Source of the DNA: PRDV01 sp963710865
GTDB taxonomy: Bacteria; Babelota; Babeliae; Babelales; Babelaceae
Direction: 5' to 3'
DNA length: 64,000 nucleotides
NCBI GenBank assembly: GCA_963710865.1
Contig: CAVQBR010000002.1
Location: forward strand, 1,488,001-1,552,000
Both the position numbers and the translations under genes were made by a program. This document shows, piece by piece, positions 1 to 8,085 of this stretch (position 1 is the first letter of the stretch; every line of letters starts with the position of its first letter). The notes beneath the pieces were generated by a model. The model was not told where the DNA came from. It made no database searches and saw only the letters and a program-made list of their open reading frames with translations.

Positions 1-2
1 GG

Positions 3-566
3 GGCGAACTTTTTTCTGAGCCGGTTCGTAGACTTGCTCTATTGATGAATGCGTTAGCTGGAGACTTACTGAGAAAAACTTTGAACTTAGTTGCTCCCCA
101 TATTTCGGCAGATCAATTAGCGAGGGCAACGAGTAACGTCGCTGAAAATAACGGCCAATATCATCTTTCATTTCATCACTATCGCCGAGAAAAAAGTAAT
201 CTTGGATTGAAGCCGCACAAAGATTTTGGGTATGTTACGGTTCTCAGTATTAACAAGCCAGGTCTTGTTGCCAAGTTGAACGGCGTGTGGGGAAGTGTGC
301 TTCCTAAAAAGAATTGTTTCGTTGTTAATTTTGGCAGTGCGTTGGAGATTCTCGTCAATGACACTGACAAGTTATCCGCTGTATTACACGCCGTGGAGCA
401 TATAGAAGACCCAAACAGGGTGTCCTTTGGTGTTTTTGCGGATGGTGCGCCAGAAAGTCCTTTTTATAAATCTAGTAAGGATGGTTCTTTGGAAATGCTC
501 TATCCAAAGTATCAAGACTATCTCGTTGAGAGTTTTAAAGTAACATACGAAACGATTGATCAATAA
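3..566 (+). CDS. 2-oxoglutarate/Fe(II)-dependent oxygenase (isopenicillin N synthase-like), 5'-truncated by the window edge
   Basis: The reading frame is open from the window edge, so the true start lies upstream and about 188 C-terminal residues are visible. The iron-binding facial triad is visible: the HKD of LKPHKDFGYVTVL gives His and Asp, and the first His of LHAVEHIEDPNRVSF gives the second His. The Arg-x-Ser ten residues later is the usual 2-oxoglutarate carboxylate anchor. This order (HxD, then H, then RxS) is that of the double-stranded beta-helix fold of IPNS/flavanone-hydroxylase type enzymes, which oxidise small molecules using O2 and 2-oxoglutarate. The substrate cannot be told. 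It converges on the minus-strand operon across a shared hairpin. Confidence 0.85.
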   Translation, partial: GELFSEPVRRLALLMNALAGDLLRKTLNLVAPHISADQLARATSNVAENNGQYHLSFHHYRREKSNLGLKPHKDFGYVTVLSINKPGLVAKLNGVWGSVLPKKNCFVVNFGSALEILVNDTDKLSAVLHAVEHIEDPNRVSFGVFADGAPESPFYKSSKDGSLEMLYPKYQDYLVESFKVTYETIDQ

Positions 567-584
567 GCAACTTCATCGACAAGT

Positions 585-607
585 AGCCCAGACTCAGAGT
601 CTGGGCT
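585..607. terminator. Bidirectional hairpin between convergent genes
   Basis: Perfect 11-bp inverted repeat AGCCCAGACTC / GAGTCTGGGCT around a single A, followed by TTATCTTG on plus. It sits 19 nt after the oxygenase stop and 13 nt before the end of the minus-strand cyclase gene, where a shared terminator is expected. Confidence 0.7.
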
Positions 608-619
608 TTATCTTGAGTT

Positions 620-1228
620 CTAACACAATTTCCTCGCTATTATACGTGCTAAAGCTCCATCAGCTTCTACAGAGAGCGGCAACGCAATAACTTCAAATTG
701 GCAGCCGATGAGCGTATTGAGGTTGGTGAGATTTTCGGCAATGAGAATGTCATGAGCCATGAGGAGCTTATGAATGACATGGGGTGCATAATCGGGACTG
801 CAGGTATCAGTACCAATGAGTTTTACACCAGCACTTATAACTGCCTCTGCAAATCCTTCGTCGAGGGCAGGGTAGCTTGTAAAGTAATCTTTTTCATGAA
901 ACCGTTCGCCAAAGCCGGTATAGATAAGAACAATAGAATCTCTCTCAAGTGAGTATCCGCTAAGTACGTCAGCTCCTATCTTTGCTTTACCCCGGGCATC
1001 TAGTAATACTCCCTTACCAATAAATGACGACAGTGGAAACTCGCTGAGCTTTTTCCCGCCTGGCAGCATATGGCCGGGAGCATCGATATGCGTGCCTACA
1101 TGCATAGTGCATGAAAGCAAATGATTGGAGATACCTTCATTGATGAGTGGTTTTAATGTGACTGGTGCATCACCAGGATAGGTGGGCATCTGGTCAATAA
1201 GAGGGTGGCTGAGGTCAATGTATTCCAT
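620..1228 (-). CDS. Cyclase-family metal-dependent hydrolase (kynurenine formamidase-like)
   Basis: 202 residues. It carries the metal-binding signature of the cyclase family (Pfam PF04199) as HVGTHIDAPGHMLPGG near residue 45, and a second conserved block GTDTCSPDYAPHVIHKLL near residue 140. Family members hydrolyse N-formylkynurenine or related small amides or lactones in the cytoplasm. The start is placed at the ATG at 1226-1228, which has GAGG five bases upstream; an in-frame TTG eight codons earlier would overlap the preceding gene and has no better ribosome site. It is the last gene of the minus operon that begins with the ligand-gated channel, 7 nt after the preceding stop. The substrate is unknown, and the link to the channel is by position only. 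Confidence 0.88.
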   Translation of the reverse strand: MEYIDLSHPLIDQMPTYPGDAPVTLKPLINEGISNHLLSCTMHVGTHIDAPGHMLPGGKKLSEFPLSSFIGKGVLLDARGKAKIGADVLSGYSLERDSIVLIYTGFGERFHEKDYFTSYPALDEGFAEAVISAGVKLIGTDTCSPDYAPHVIHKLLMAHDILIAENLTNLNTLIGCQFEVIALPLSVEADGALARIIARKLC

Positions 1229-1235
1229 TATGTCC

Positions 1236-2180
1236 TCATGATTTTGTGCCAAGAACGGTAAACGTATCTCCCTGGCGGAATACCTGCTCCTTCTCGGTAG
1301 TATGAAAGTAGGTGATAGTGCTTTTTTCTAGCGGAGATTTAATGGTAAGAAGTGCATATGCATCATCAAAAAATCGATATGTTTGCTTGTAGTGCATGGT
1401 TGAGCTTGACACAATATGCCAGGTAGGTGGATGAGCTGAGAAGAAGAGCCCTTGCATGTTGGTCCAGTTAATAGTGGTATCATCTCCGATTATGTACGCA
1501 GCGATTGGTCCTTGTGCGAATGTGCAGGGATCATTGAGTCTACAGGTGGCTGTATGTATAGGATCATCTACACTCTGGCAGACTATTCTTGTAAGCAGGG
1601 GGTCATCAGCACCTTGATAGGAAAGACGGAGGGGGATGGTTTGCTCGGCACCATAGAGGTAGATTCCTTGAGGCATGCTTGTGAAAAACTGCCTCAAGAG
1701 GGTTCTCAGAGCATCCGAGTCCGCCATTTCTCGAGCGAGTATCGCATTGCGAGATGGAGTCAACCAGGCTTCATTTTTCTCCTGAGGTCCTCGTATATAC
1801 CAGACGCGAGCAGGGTTGCGTTCCATGAGGGTAGCAACGATTTGGAGAACATCTAGTGTATGGGAACCTTCGGCGATAATGTTTCCAAGGAAGAACAGGT
1901 AGAGGGAGGGTGATTGCAACACAAAGTCTTTGATATAGCCTTGTTTTGACCACTCATTCATAATGCGCATCAGTGAAGAGCGTTGACTCCGTATATTGCT
2001 TACTAAAAGGCAGGTACTCCCTTCTGGAAGGGTGAGCACTTCTGCAATCGGTCTGTGTTCACCCGGTCTTGAAAGTTTTGCGAGTTGCGCAAAAACCGCT
2101 GGCGGGCGATGCAACAAGCGCGGGAGATAGAGAGCGCCGATTATGACAAATGCAATGACAAGGAGGTAACGTACTTTCAT
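1236..2180 (-). CDS. Membrane-anchored degenerate calcineurin/PPP-phosphatase-like protein
   Basis: 314 residues with one N-terminal hydrophobic helix (residues 4-21), so the rest is predicted to face the periplasm. Residues about 55-140 follow the Ser/Thr phosphatase (PPP) layout. FFLGNIIAEGSHTLDVLQIV stands where FLGDYVDRG...E is expected, and NPARVWYIRGPQEKNE stands where the RGNHE motif is expected. The GD metal ligand is GN, the DRG is lost and RGNHE has become RGPQE, so the dimetal centre cannot form. The same motif order occurs in the fusion protein encoded just upstream, suggesting duplication. It overlaps that gene by 4 nt (ATGA), implying translational coupling. The fold assignment is inference from motif spacing. 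A binding or scaffold role is more likely than catalysis. Confidence 0.6.
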   Translation of the reverse strand: MKVRYLLVIAFVIIGALYLPRLLHRPPAVFAQLAKLSRPGEHRPIAEVLTLPEGSTCLLVSNIRSQRSSLMRIMNEWSKQGYIKDFVLQSPSLYLFFLGNIIAEGSHTLDVLQIVATLMERNPARVWYIRGPQEKNEAWLTPSRNAILAREMADSDALRTLLRQFFTSMPQGIYLYGAEQTIPLRLSYQGADDPLLTRIVCQSVDDPIHTATCRLNDPCTFAQGPIAAYIIGDDTTINWTNMQGLFFSAHPPTWHIVSSSTMHYKQTYRFFDDAYALLTIKSPLEKSTITYFHTTEKEQVFRQGDTFTVLGTKS

Positions 2181-4453
2181 TCGTTAACCCCCAGTTTTTG
2201 CTGAATCCATTCAGGTGCACCTGTATCGAGCCACAACATATGGACGAGCTCCCGTGTTTGAGGATTAAAGTTGAGCTTTAACCCCTTATAAGAACCCCCA
2301 TCCTTCATAGCGGTTATTGTTTTTACGATAGCCTCGTTGCTCAGGTCAGGTGATTTTTCTAAGATCATCATCATAAGACTGGCTGCGATAAAACCTTCAA
2401 GAGCGAAGGCATCTTCCACCGAATAGCCCTGGCTATGAAGGATGCTACGATATTCCTTCACGATCTCAAGCTTGCTGGTAACAGGGTTAGGGGTCGATTC
2501 AGCGACAATAAGATCGAGTCCCTTTGCGTGTATAAACTTTTTAAAAGACTCTTCTGAAAGATCTGAGAGAGCAAAGAGTTTTTTGCCGATGAAGAATTCT
2601 ACCCCTGCTTGGCGAATAAATTCGGTTGCTACTATCGAAGTTGAGAAGAATCCTATAGCTTTTACCATGGCAGCCTTGATCGTTGCTACTTGCGTCGTAA
2701 AGTTGGTAGTATTCCGTTCGTAGGGGACCTCTTTATACGTTGTTATGCCTGCCTTTTTTAATACTTTACGCGACCCTTCAAGGCCACCTTTTCCATAGGA
2801 ATCGTCTTGATATAAAAATGCAAAGTCGGTTATCCGTGCGGTATCGATTATATACTGTGTTAATGCCCGAGCTTCTGTTGGGTAAGAGGCTCTCCAATGT
2901 ACGATAGTTGGCAGGTCTGGTTGGCGAAAGATGGGTGCTCCGGTAATAGGAAAAAATAAAAAGAGCTTTCCTTGCTTAATAAGCTCCAGATAGGCCTGTA
3001 CGGTCGGACTTCCAAGGTTGCATAAAAAGAGGGAGCTTTTATATTGTTTCATAAAATCTTCTACGTTGATTCGTGCCTTTTCTGGTGAGTATTCATCATC
3101 CATAAATACTATTTTAACGGGACGGCCACGATAACCGCCCTTTTGATTATAGTGGGCAATATACAAAGAAATCCCCTCTTTAACAGGTTTGCCTTGAGCA
3201 GACGCACCTTTGCTCAGGTCGAGTGAGCATCCTACATAGACCGGCTCAAGTTCTTTGCGTGACGCTGCCTTTTCCGCTCGATCGACATCACTCACTGCAG
3301 TGCATTCTTCCCATTTCTTTTCAAGTGCTGGTGTCGGCAGGAGAGGATTGCCTGAGAGAACTCCCGTTGGAAGTAGAGAAACGCCTGAGATGAGCCCATA
3401 CACAGCGGCTTTTTTAAAGCCGATCTGTTCGCGCACATCTTGATGATACAGGGTGAGTGAGCTTGCTTCTAACCTCTTTGACAGGTTTATCATACAATAG
3501 GCATCATAGTGAAAATGAAAGAACTCTTTATAGATGCTATTAGGCGCCGAAAAGACTGACCAAATGAGGGCGCTTCCTTCTGAGGGTAAGAGAAGTAGTC
3601 CTGGATGCTCTTGATAGCTCATTACTCGCTTTTCAGCTTCGATAATTGCCTGAATGGACAATCGATGTGGTGAACTGGTAGAGAGAACGCAGACGCCCTC
3701 CTTTTTTGCACAGACCGTTTCGTTAAATTCTTGTACGGGACTGCCGATGCGAACACGACCATCGCCGGTTTCGATGAACAATTCTTGGGGCAAGGTTGCA
3801 AAGAAGGTGGAAATGGTATCCTCTATAAGCGGATTCTCTACTCGATGATTGAGCTCTGTTTTTAATCCATAGGCCTGCCAGGTATGGGGATGGTCGTGAG
3901 TTCCGGCAATGTAGAAGACTTGGTCTGGATTGGCGCGCATTAAGGAGAGTATCAGAGTGAACGTTTCTAGGTTGTACGGTGTTCCGTTAAAAGCATTACC
4001 TAAGATGGCCAGATAGCAGTGTCTTTTGGTAACGCGCAATTCTTCTGACAGGAATCCTTTCTTACGTAAGTCAACAAGAATGCGGACAAAGGAATGAAAG
4101 CTACCAAAGAGCGGTCCAATAATAGCAAATTGAGAACCAGCATCAGGGCGTAGCACAAATGCATGGTCGATAGCAAGTCCTCGTTTCTCTCTCGATCTGA
4201 CTTGATCTTGAAGCAATGTCTCGAACTCTGAAATGGTCCAGTCGAGCTTTTTAAGAGAAAGCTTGTTGAGAATCTTATCTATAAAAGTAGGTGTATGAGT
4301 TTGATACCAGTTTGTGTAATCGGGGGTGAGAACAATATTCTTATTATCCAGAGGAGGGTACTCCATGGTATTACGCGCATATCGTTCTGCCTCTTTCAGG
4401 GTAAAGGCGCCCTGAGTTGTTTGTATAAGAAGGAGGAGTAAGAGTGCAAACAT
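2177..4453 (-). CDS. Fusion of PPP-like pseudo-phosphatase domain and branched-chain amino acid-type periplasmic binding protein
   Basis: 758 residues with a signal peptide at residues 1-15 (ALLLLLLIQTTQG-A). Residues about 110-330 resemble a PPP phosphatase with its ligands replaced: IIGPLFGSFHSFV for GDxHG, LGNAFNGTPYNLETF for GDxVDRG, and IAGTHDHPHTW for RGNHE. Residues about 400-758 form a Leu/Ile/Val-type periplasmic binding domain (Peripla_BP_6): VYVGCSLDLSKGASAQGK, GISLYIAHYNQKGGYRGR, and FAFLYQDDSYGKGGLEG at the second lobe. Such proteins capture a small ligand outside the inner membrane. No ABC permease or ATPase follows. Instead the gene lies 8 nt downstream of a ligand-gated channel gene and is coupled to a second PPP-like protein, so a sensory role is inferred. 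The binding domain is secure; the phosphatase relation is probable. Confidence 0.8.
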   Translation of the reverse strand: MFALLLLLLIQTTQGAFTLKEAERYARNTMEYPPLDNKNIVLTPDYTNWYQTHTPTFIDKILNKLSLKKLDWTISEFETLLQDQVRSREKRGLAIDHAFVLRPDAGSQFAIIGPLFGSFHSFVRILVDLRKKGFLSEELRVTKRHCYLAILGNAFNGTPYNLETFTLILSLMRANPDQVFYIAGTHDHPHTWQAYGLKTELNHRVENPLIEDTISTFFATLPQELFIETGDGRVRIGSPVQEFNETVCAKKEGVCVLSTSSPHRLSIQAIIEAEKRVMSYQEHPGLLLLPSEGSALIWSVFSAPNSIYKEFFHFHYDAYCMINLSKRLEASSLTLYHQDVREQIGFKKAAVYGLISGVSLLPTGVLSGNPLLPTPALEKKWEECTAVSDVDRAEKAASRKELEPVYVGCSLDLSKGASAQGKPVKEGISLYIAHYNQKGGYRGRPVKIVFMDDEYSPEKARINVEDFMKQYKSSLFLCNLGSPTVQAYLELIKQGKLFLFFPITGAPIFRQPDLPTIVHWRASYPTEARALTQYIIDTARITDFAFLYQDDSYGKGGLEGSRKVLKKAGITTYKEVPYERNTTNFTTQVATIKAAMVKAIGFFSTSIVATEFIRQAGVEFFIGKKLFALSDLSEESFKKFIHAKGLDLIVAESTPNPVTSKLEIVKEYRSILHSQGYSVEDAFALEGFIAASLMMMILEKSPDLSNEAIVKTITAMKDGGSYKGLKLNFNPQTRELVHMLWLDTGAPEWIQQKLGVNE

Positions 4454-4461
4454 ATGTGTTC

Positions 4462-5496
4462 CTAAAACGATATGAGATAAAAGAAGCCTATATCAATAAT
4501 AAGATGGATGGCAAGAATAATCTTTCTCAGATGTCTTTGTCGTGCCTCTATAAATGCAATATTAATGAAAAAGATCAAAATTGAGACGGCGAGAAACAAG
4601 AAAAATATTTTATCGGAAAGTAAAAAGTAGCCCACCTTTGGAGACAAGTTTTCGATAACAAATCTGTATCCAATTAATGCAGATACCGCTCCCGAGGAAA
4701 GTGCTATAATTGAGGCTGTGGGCGCTCCTCCCGAAGGAAGCATTATAAATGAGAAGAGTGCCATAAATAAGATTAATATTAACGGTAATACAATAGTCAG
4801 CGCATTGCGCATTCCTGCGTGAGTGTAACCCAGAGCGAAGATGATTCGTGGGTGAGAGACTTTATTCTCTACATCGGTTCTCTCAAGCCTCGAAGTGGAA
4901 TAGCCTGTGTAAACAGCGTTATTATGGATTTGCCAGCCAGTAATTGATATTCCAGGAGAGAGTACAAACTCATTGGGTGTTGAGAATAGAATTATCTCGC
5001 CAGGTGAGACATAATTATTATCGAGGGTTATATACAGCATATGACTGTCAAAAGGGAACAGCTTAAACACTAAATCTGTTCTCATTCGTACCCGTATATC
5101 ATACCGAGCAAGGAGTTTTCCGCCGACGATACGAGTACTCGGTTTAGAGAGAAAGAGAACTTCGCCTTTCTCAAAGGAAAACTTTGCTAATGTATCTAAG
5201 GATATAAGACTTGGATCATAGAGAAACCAGAGAATTCCCGAAAACTGGAAACTATTCTTCATCATGTCAAACTCAGAGAAGTCTCGAATATAGAGCCCTA
5301 CCAGGGCTTCCGATGGGTTGCCACCAAACTCACTTTTTGCATCGGGTGTCAAACTTAACAGTTCTGGCATAACATCGAGCGAGCGAAAACGATTATTTGC
5401 TATGAGGATGCAAATGCCCAAAAAAATACCTGAAAGTATGATCAGTGCAATAGACATGTAGACGGGCAGTTTTTGATTTGGTGCTTCATCAGCCAT
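4462..5496 (-). CDS. Prokaryotic pentameric ligand-gated ion channel (Cys-loop receptor superfamily, GLIC-like)
   Basis: 344 residues. An N-terminal helix (about residues 15-35) anchors an extracellular beta-sandwich (about 40-225), followed by four membrane helices, the pLGIC order. Family landmarks are visible. LFPFDSHMLYITL corresponds to the FPFDxQ loop, with no Cys pair, as in bacterial members. ISITGWQIHN matches the TGWDI block of GLIC. The run into M1 (ALTIVLPLILILFMALFSF) keeps its proline. M2 is the stretch SIIALSSGAVSALIG, M3 is KIFFLFLAVSILIFF, and M4 is C-terminal. Family members open a cation or anion pore on ligand or proton binding. The ATG at 5494-5496 is chosen because GGAG lies 6 nt upstream. 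It is the first gene of a four-gene operon with a periplasmic binding protein, its possible partner. Confidence 0.85.
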   Translation of the reverse strand: MADEAPNQKLPVYMSIALIILSGIFLGICILIANNRFRSLDVMPELLSLTPDAKSEFGGNPSEALVGLYIRDFSEFDMMKNSFQFSGILWFLYDPSLISLDTLAKFSFEKGEVLFLSKPSTRIVGGKLLARYDIRVRMRTDLVFKLFPFDSHMLYITLDNNYVSPGEIILFSTPNEFVLSPGISITGWQIHNNAVYTGYSTSRLERTDVENKVSHPRIIFALGYTHAGMRNALTIVLPLILILFMALFSFIMLPSGGAPTASIIALSSGAVSALIGYRFVIENLSPKVGYFLLSDKIFFLFLAVSILIFFINIAFIEARQRHLRKIILAIHLIIDIGFFYLISF

Positions 5497-5552
5497 CAAC
5501 TTCTCCTTTAAAGTACACTAGAAAACCAAGCTGAAGTTCTCTGTACTGATTT

Positions 5553-5584
5553 AGTATAGCATAAGAAGCATGGGTAAATTCAAG
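5553..5584 (-). promoter_or_regulatory. Possible sigma70-type promoter for the channel operon
   Basis: On minus, TTGAAT and TATACT are separated by 19 nt, about 60 nt upstream of the channel start. The -10 box is good but the spacing is longer than the usual 16-18, so this is tentative. Confidence 0.3.
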
Positions 5585-5608
5585 TTCTGTCTAACTTATA
5601 TAGGCTCT

Positions 5609-5881
5609 TTATCTCTCTACATCGGAGTGTAGCTTCAAATGAGTTTGCTCTAAAGGAAATCTGATCGAATTGATCGAAAGAGCAGCAAGCTGACCGAGGG
5701 TGTGCGCTGTGCGATTGTTTGCCGCTCGATTGAGTGCTCGGGCCTTAATGCATGACGATGCATGATCTTACCTCTCTGCAAAAGCTTTGATGTTGACGCT
5801 TTTGACGCGATAGCCAGCGTTTTCCGAAAGGAGCTTGCTCTTCTGAGTGTTAGTTGCAGCAGTAGGGTCATTGTCCGGAAT
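5609..5881 (-). pseudogene. Former C-terminal tail of the 553-residue ankyrin gene
   Basis: In the same frame as the ankyrin gene, beyond its TGA. 37 codons containing NTQKSKLLSENAGYRVKSV lead to TAA at 5768, then 52 codons ending LKLHSDVER lead to TAA at 5609. No start codon with a ribosome site introduces either part. Best read as a decayed tail. Stop-codon readthrough is possible but unsupported. Confidence 0.55.
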
Positions 5882-7543
5882 TCAAGCCGGAATTGATTGG
5901 CCCTTGGTGCCTTCTGCCAGAAGCAGAGCTGCGGTATCAGTATGTCCCCAGCTGCTTGCACAATACAACGGTGTTCTTCCATTTTTATCTACTTTAGTTT
6001 TATCTGCACCAGCTGCTAAAAGCGCCCTAACTATATCATTATGCCCTTCCTCCGCCGCCAAATGCAGAGCCGTCTTTCCATGGAAGTCGGCTAGATTTGG
6101 ATTTGCGCCTGCTATCAAAAACATGTTAATGAGAGCAAGCTGTCCACCAGAGGCGGCCTGGTGCAATGCTGTCTTTCCTAAGTAATCAGAGTTATTTATA
6201 CATGCGCCTGCTGCAATAAGCTTACCAACAATATCGCTATCGGCCTGCCCGGTTGCTATAGCGAGAGGAGTTGCTCCAAAAAGAGAAGGCTTATCTATAT
6301 CTGCGCCTACTGCTGCAAGCTTTACAACTACTCCGCCATGGCCTAGCAGAGCAGCCCAATACATGGGTGTCCTTTCTAAGTAATCACTCTTATCTGGGTT
6401 TGCGTTTGCTGCGATAAGCAATTCAATGAGAGCAACCTGCCCCTGCTTGGCTGCATAATGTAAGGCTGTTTGTTCATTGCCATCAAGCGTATCTATATCT
6501 GCTCCTGCAGCCAAAAGCTTCTTAATTACAGCAGGGTATCTTCGGGCGACTGAATAATGCAATGATGTTCTCCCTTCGAAATCTCTGGCATTAAGATCTG
6601 CGCACGCTGCAATGAGTTTTTCAACTCCAGCAAGATGATTACAAAAGGCTGAATAATGTAAGTGTGTTCTGCCAGTTGAATCCCGCTTGTTAGTTCCTGC
6701 TTCTGATGCTATGAGTGAGTCAAGTGCAGCGATCCAGACATGTTTACCCAAGGTCGAGCAATGCCATGGCTCCAATCCTAGGGGCTCAATGTACGGACGC
6801 TTTGCTGTTGAAAGCTTGTGAGCGACCGCAGAATGACCTCTCTTCGTGGCCCAAACTAAGGGTGATTCTCCGTTAAAGTCGCATTTCTCTCTATCTGCAC
6901 CTGCTGCCAAAAGCGTATCGACGAAAGCAAGATGACCAGAGTTGGCTGCGAGCAGTAACGGTGTTTCCCCCAGGTTGTTGATTTTGTCTCTATCTGCGCC
7001 TGCAGTTAAAAGTGTTTCAACTATCGCAGCTTGCCCGTTTCGGGCTGCAGTATGTAATGCTGTTTCTCCTAAGAGATCGGTTGCGTCTACATCCGCGCCA
7101 GCTGCCAAGAGCTTTTCTGCTACTTCCAGATGTCCCCGGATGGCTGCATGATGCAAGGGTGTTCTTCCCTCATAATCAGTTTGATCTACATTTGCTCGAT
7201 ATGCGATAAGCTTTACAACGAGAGAAACGTGCCCCTTCCTGGATGCATAATGCAAGGCTGCTTTTCCTTTGAGATCAAGTTTATCCACCTCTGCTTCCTC
7301 AGCTAAGAGCGCATCAAAATAGTCATCGAGTCCTGCAGCTGCTGCATAGTGCAGAGGTTCGACCCCGTTATCAAATTTAATCTGAGGCACATGCGTAGAA
7401 ATATAAGGAGTTTGTGACCAAAAAATTTTGCTACACGTTAGATTCGCAGCTTCTATGAGTGCGGGAAGGCAATGTTTTTGCATTCCTTCAATTATTGAAG
7501 AACTGAGGAGCTGCAGTGCGACGAATATTATTTTTTTGTTCAT
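5882..7543 (-). CDS. Secreted ankyrin-repeat protein with in-frame stops cutting off its tail
   Basis: 553 residues. The signal peptide is MNKKIIFVALQLLSSSIIEG, then about 14 ANK repeats of 33 residues, each with the G-TPLH-AA-GH pattern (for example GRTPLHHAAIRGHLEVAEKL). ANK arrays bind other proteins; in intracellular bacteria, exported ones commonly act on host proteins. The first stop is TGA at 5882-5884. The same frame then runs 37 sense codons to TAA at 5768-5770 and 52 more to TAA at 5609-5611. Those 89 codons look like real coding (ALNRAANNRTAHTLGQL), so the protein probably once ended near 5609 and has been shortened. No clear ribosome site precedes the start. It is close to the next ANK gene, which shares the same type of signal peptide. 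Confidence 0.85.
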   Translation of the reverse strand: MNKKIIFVALQLLSSSIIEGMQKHCLPALIEAANLTCSKIFWSQTPYISTHVPQIKFDNGVEPLHYAAAAGLDDYFDALLAEEAEVDKLDLKGKAALHYASRKGHVSLVVKLIAYRANVDQTDYEGRTPLHHAAIRGHLEVAEKLLAAGADVDATDLLGETALHTAARNGQAAIVETLLTAGADRDKINNLGETPLLLAANSGHLAFVDTLLAAGADREKCDFNGESPLVWATKRGHSAVAHKLSTAKRPYIEPLGLEPWHCSTLGKHVWIAALDSLIASEAGTNKRDSTGRTHLHYSAFCNHLAGVEKLIAACADLNARDFEGRTSLHYSVARRYPAVIKKLLAAGADIDTLDGNEQTALHYAAKQGQVALIELLIAANANPDKSDYLERTPMYWAALLGHGGVVVKLAAVGADIDKPSLFGATPLAIATGQADSDIVGKLIAAGACINNSDYLGKTALHQAASGGQLALINMFLIAGANPNLADFHGKTALHLAAEEGHNDIVRALLAAGADKTKVDKNGRTPLYCASSWGHTDTAALLLAEGTKGQSIPA

Positions 7544-7777
7544 GTAAAGCAGCAGTAAATGCTAAAATCGGGCTCTTTGTGTTGACTACGTTTCATGCCT
7601 AAGAATTTTATAGTTAATGCGATGCTTTGTCAAATTATGCTTATACGTGGGAAATGTTGCTCTAGTAGAAGCCTGGCTGTGGTTATTGCCTTTTGTACTC
7701 TGGTATCGGGTATCGAATTAGCTAGTGATCATAGGTGTTTTGGACAAATGAGGCATTTCCAAAAAAAGTATACGGTA

Positions 7778-7805
7778 GCCATCATCGTAGTTTGCTGATG
7801 ATGGC
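7778..7805 (-). terminator. Hairpin in the 417-nt gap downstream of the 887-residue ankyrin gene
   Basis: Perfect 9-bp inverted repeat GCCATCATC / GATGATGGC with a 10-nt loop. On minus a run of seven T starts about 10 nt after the stem, so it could end transcription of the ANK gene to its right. The rest of 7544-7960 shows no convincing gene. Confidence 0.5.
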
Positions 7806-7960
7806 CTGTGCTGATGGCTGCTTTCACTCGAGGGCTCACTTCCACTATGACTCGATGCGGACACGATAAAACCACCAACGGAGAATGTTTAGTTTGGCGT
7901 GAGGCAATTGCTAGCACTTGTTCATTTCCTGTATTACAGGGCTTGAAACTGGCACGCATT

Positions 7961-8085
7961 TCAAGGTGTGAACTTAGGCTCTTCTTCGAAACGTAGCCAG
8001 GCAGTGCGCTTTGGCAGAAGCTGGTCAACACGAGCTTCTAAAGCGTCATTGACAGTATATTCTACCTTGTCGATAGTGATTTGAG
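7961..8085 (-). pseudogene. Frameshifted original C-terminal tail of the 867-residue ankyrin protein
   Basis: In a frame one base off the upstream gene, an uninterrupted tail AQITIDKVEYTVNDALEAR continues through LPKRTAWLRFEEEPKFTP to TGA at 7961-7963. It has no start of its own and abuts the gene end, so a single-base deletion, or a sequencing error, is the simplest explanation. Confidence 0.55.

Noticed and set aside
5650..5982. Minus-strand frame of 110 codons across the end of the first ankyrin gene
   Set aside because: It is in a different frame from the ankyrin tail; the ankyrin frame carries the better coding signal, so this is a shadow.
7595..7798. Plus-strand open frame of 67 codons in the gap between ankyrin genes
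   Set aside because: Has no ribosome site, odd composition, and overlaps the terminator hairpin; nothing in it resembles a known protein.
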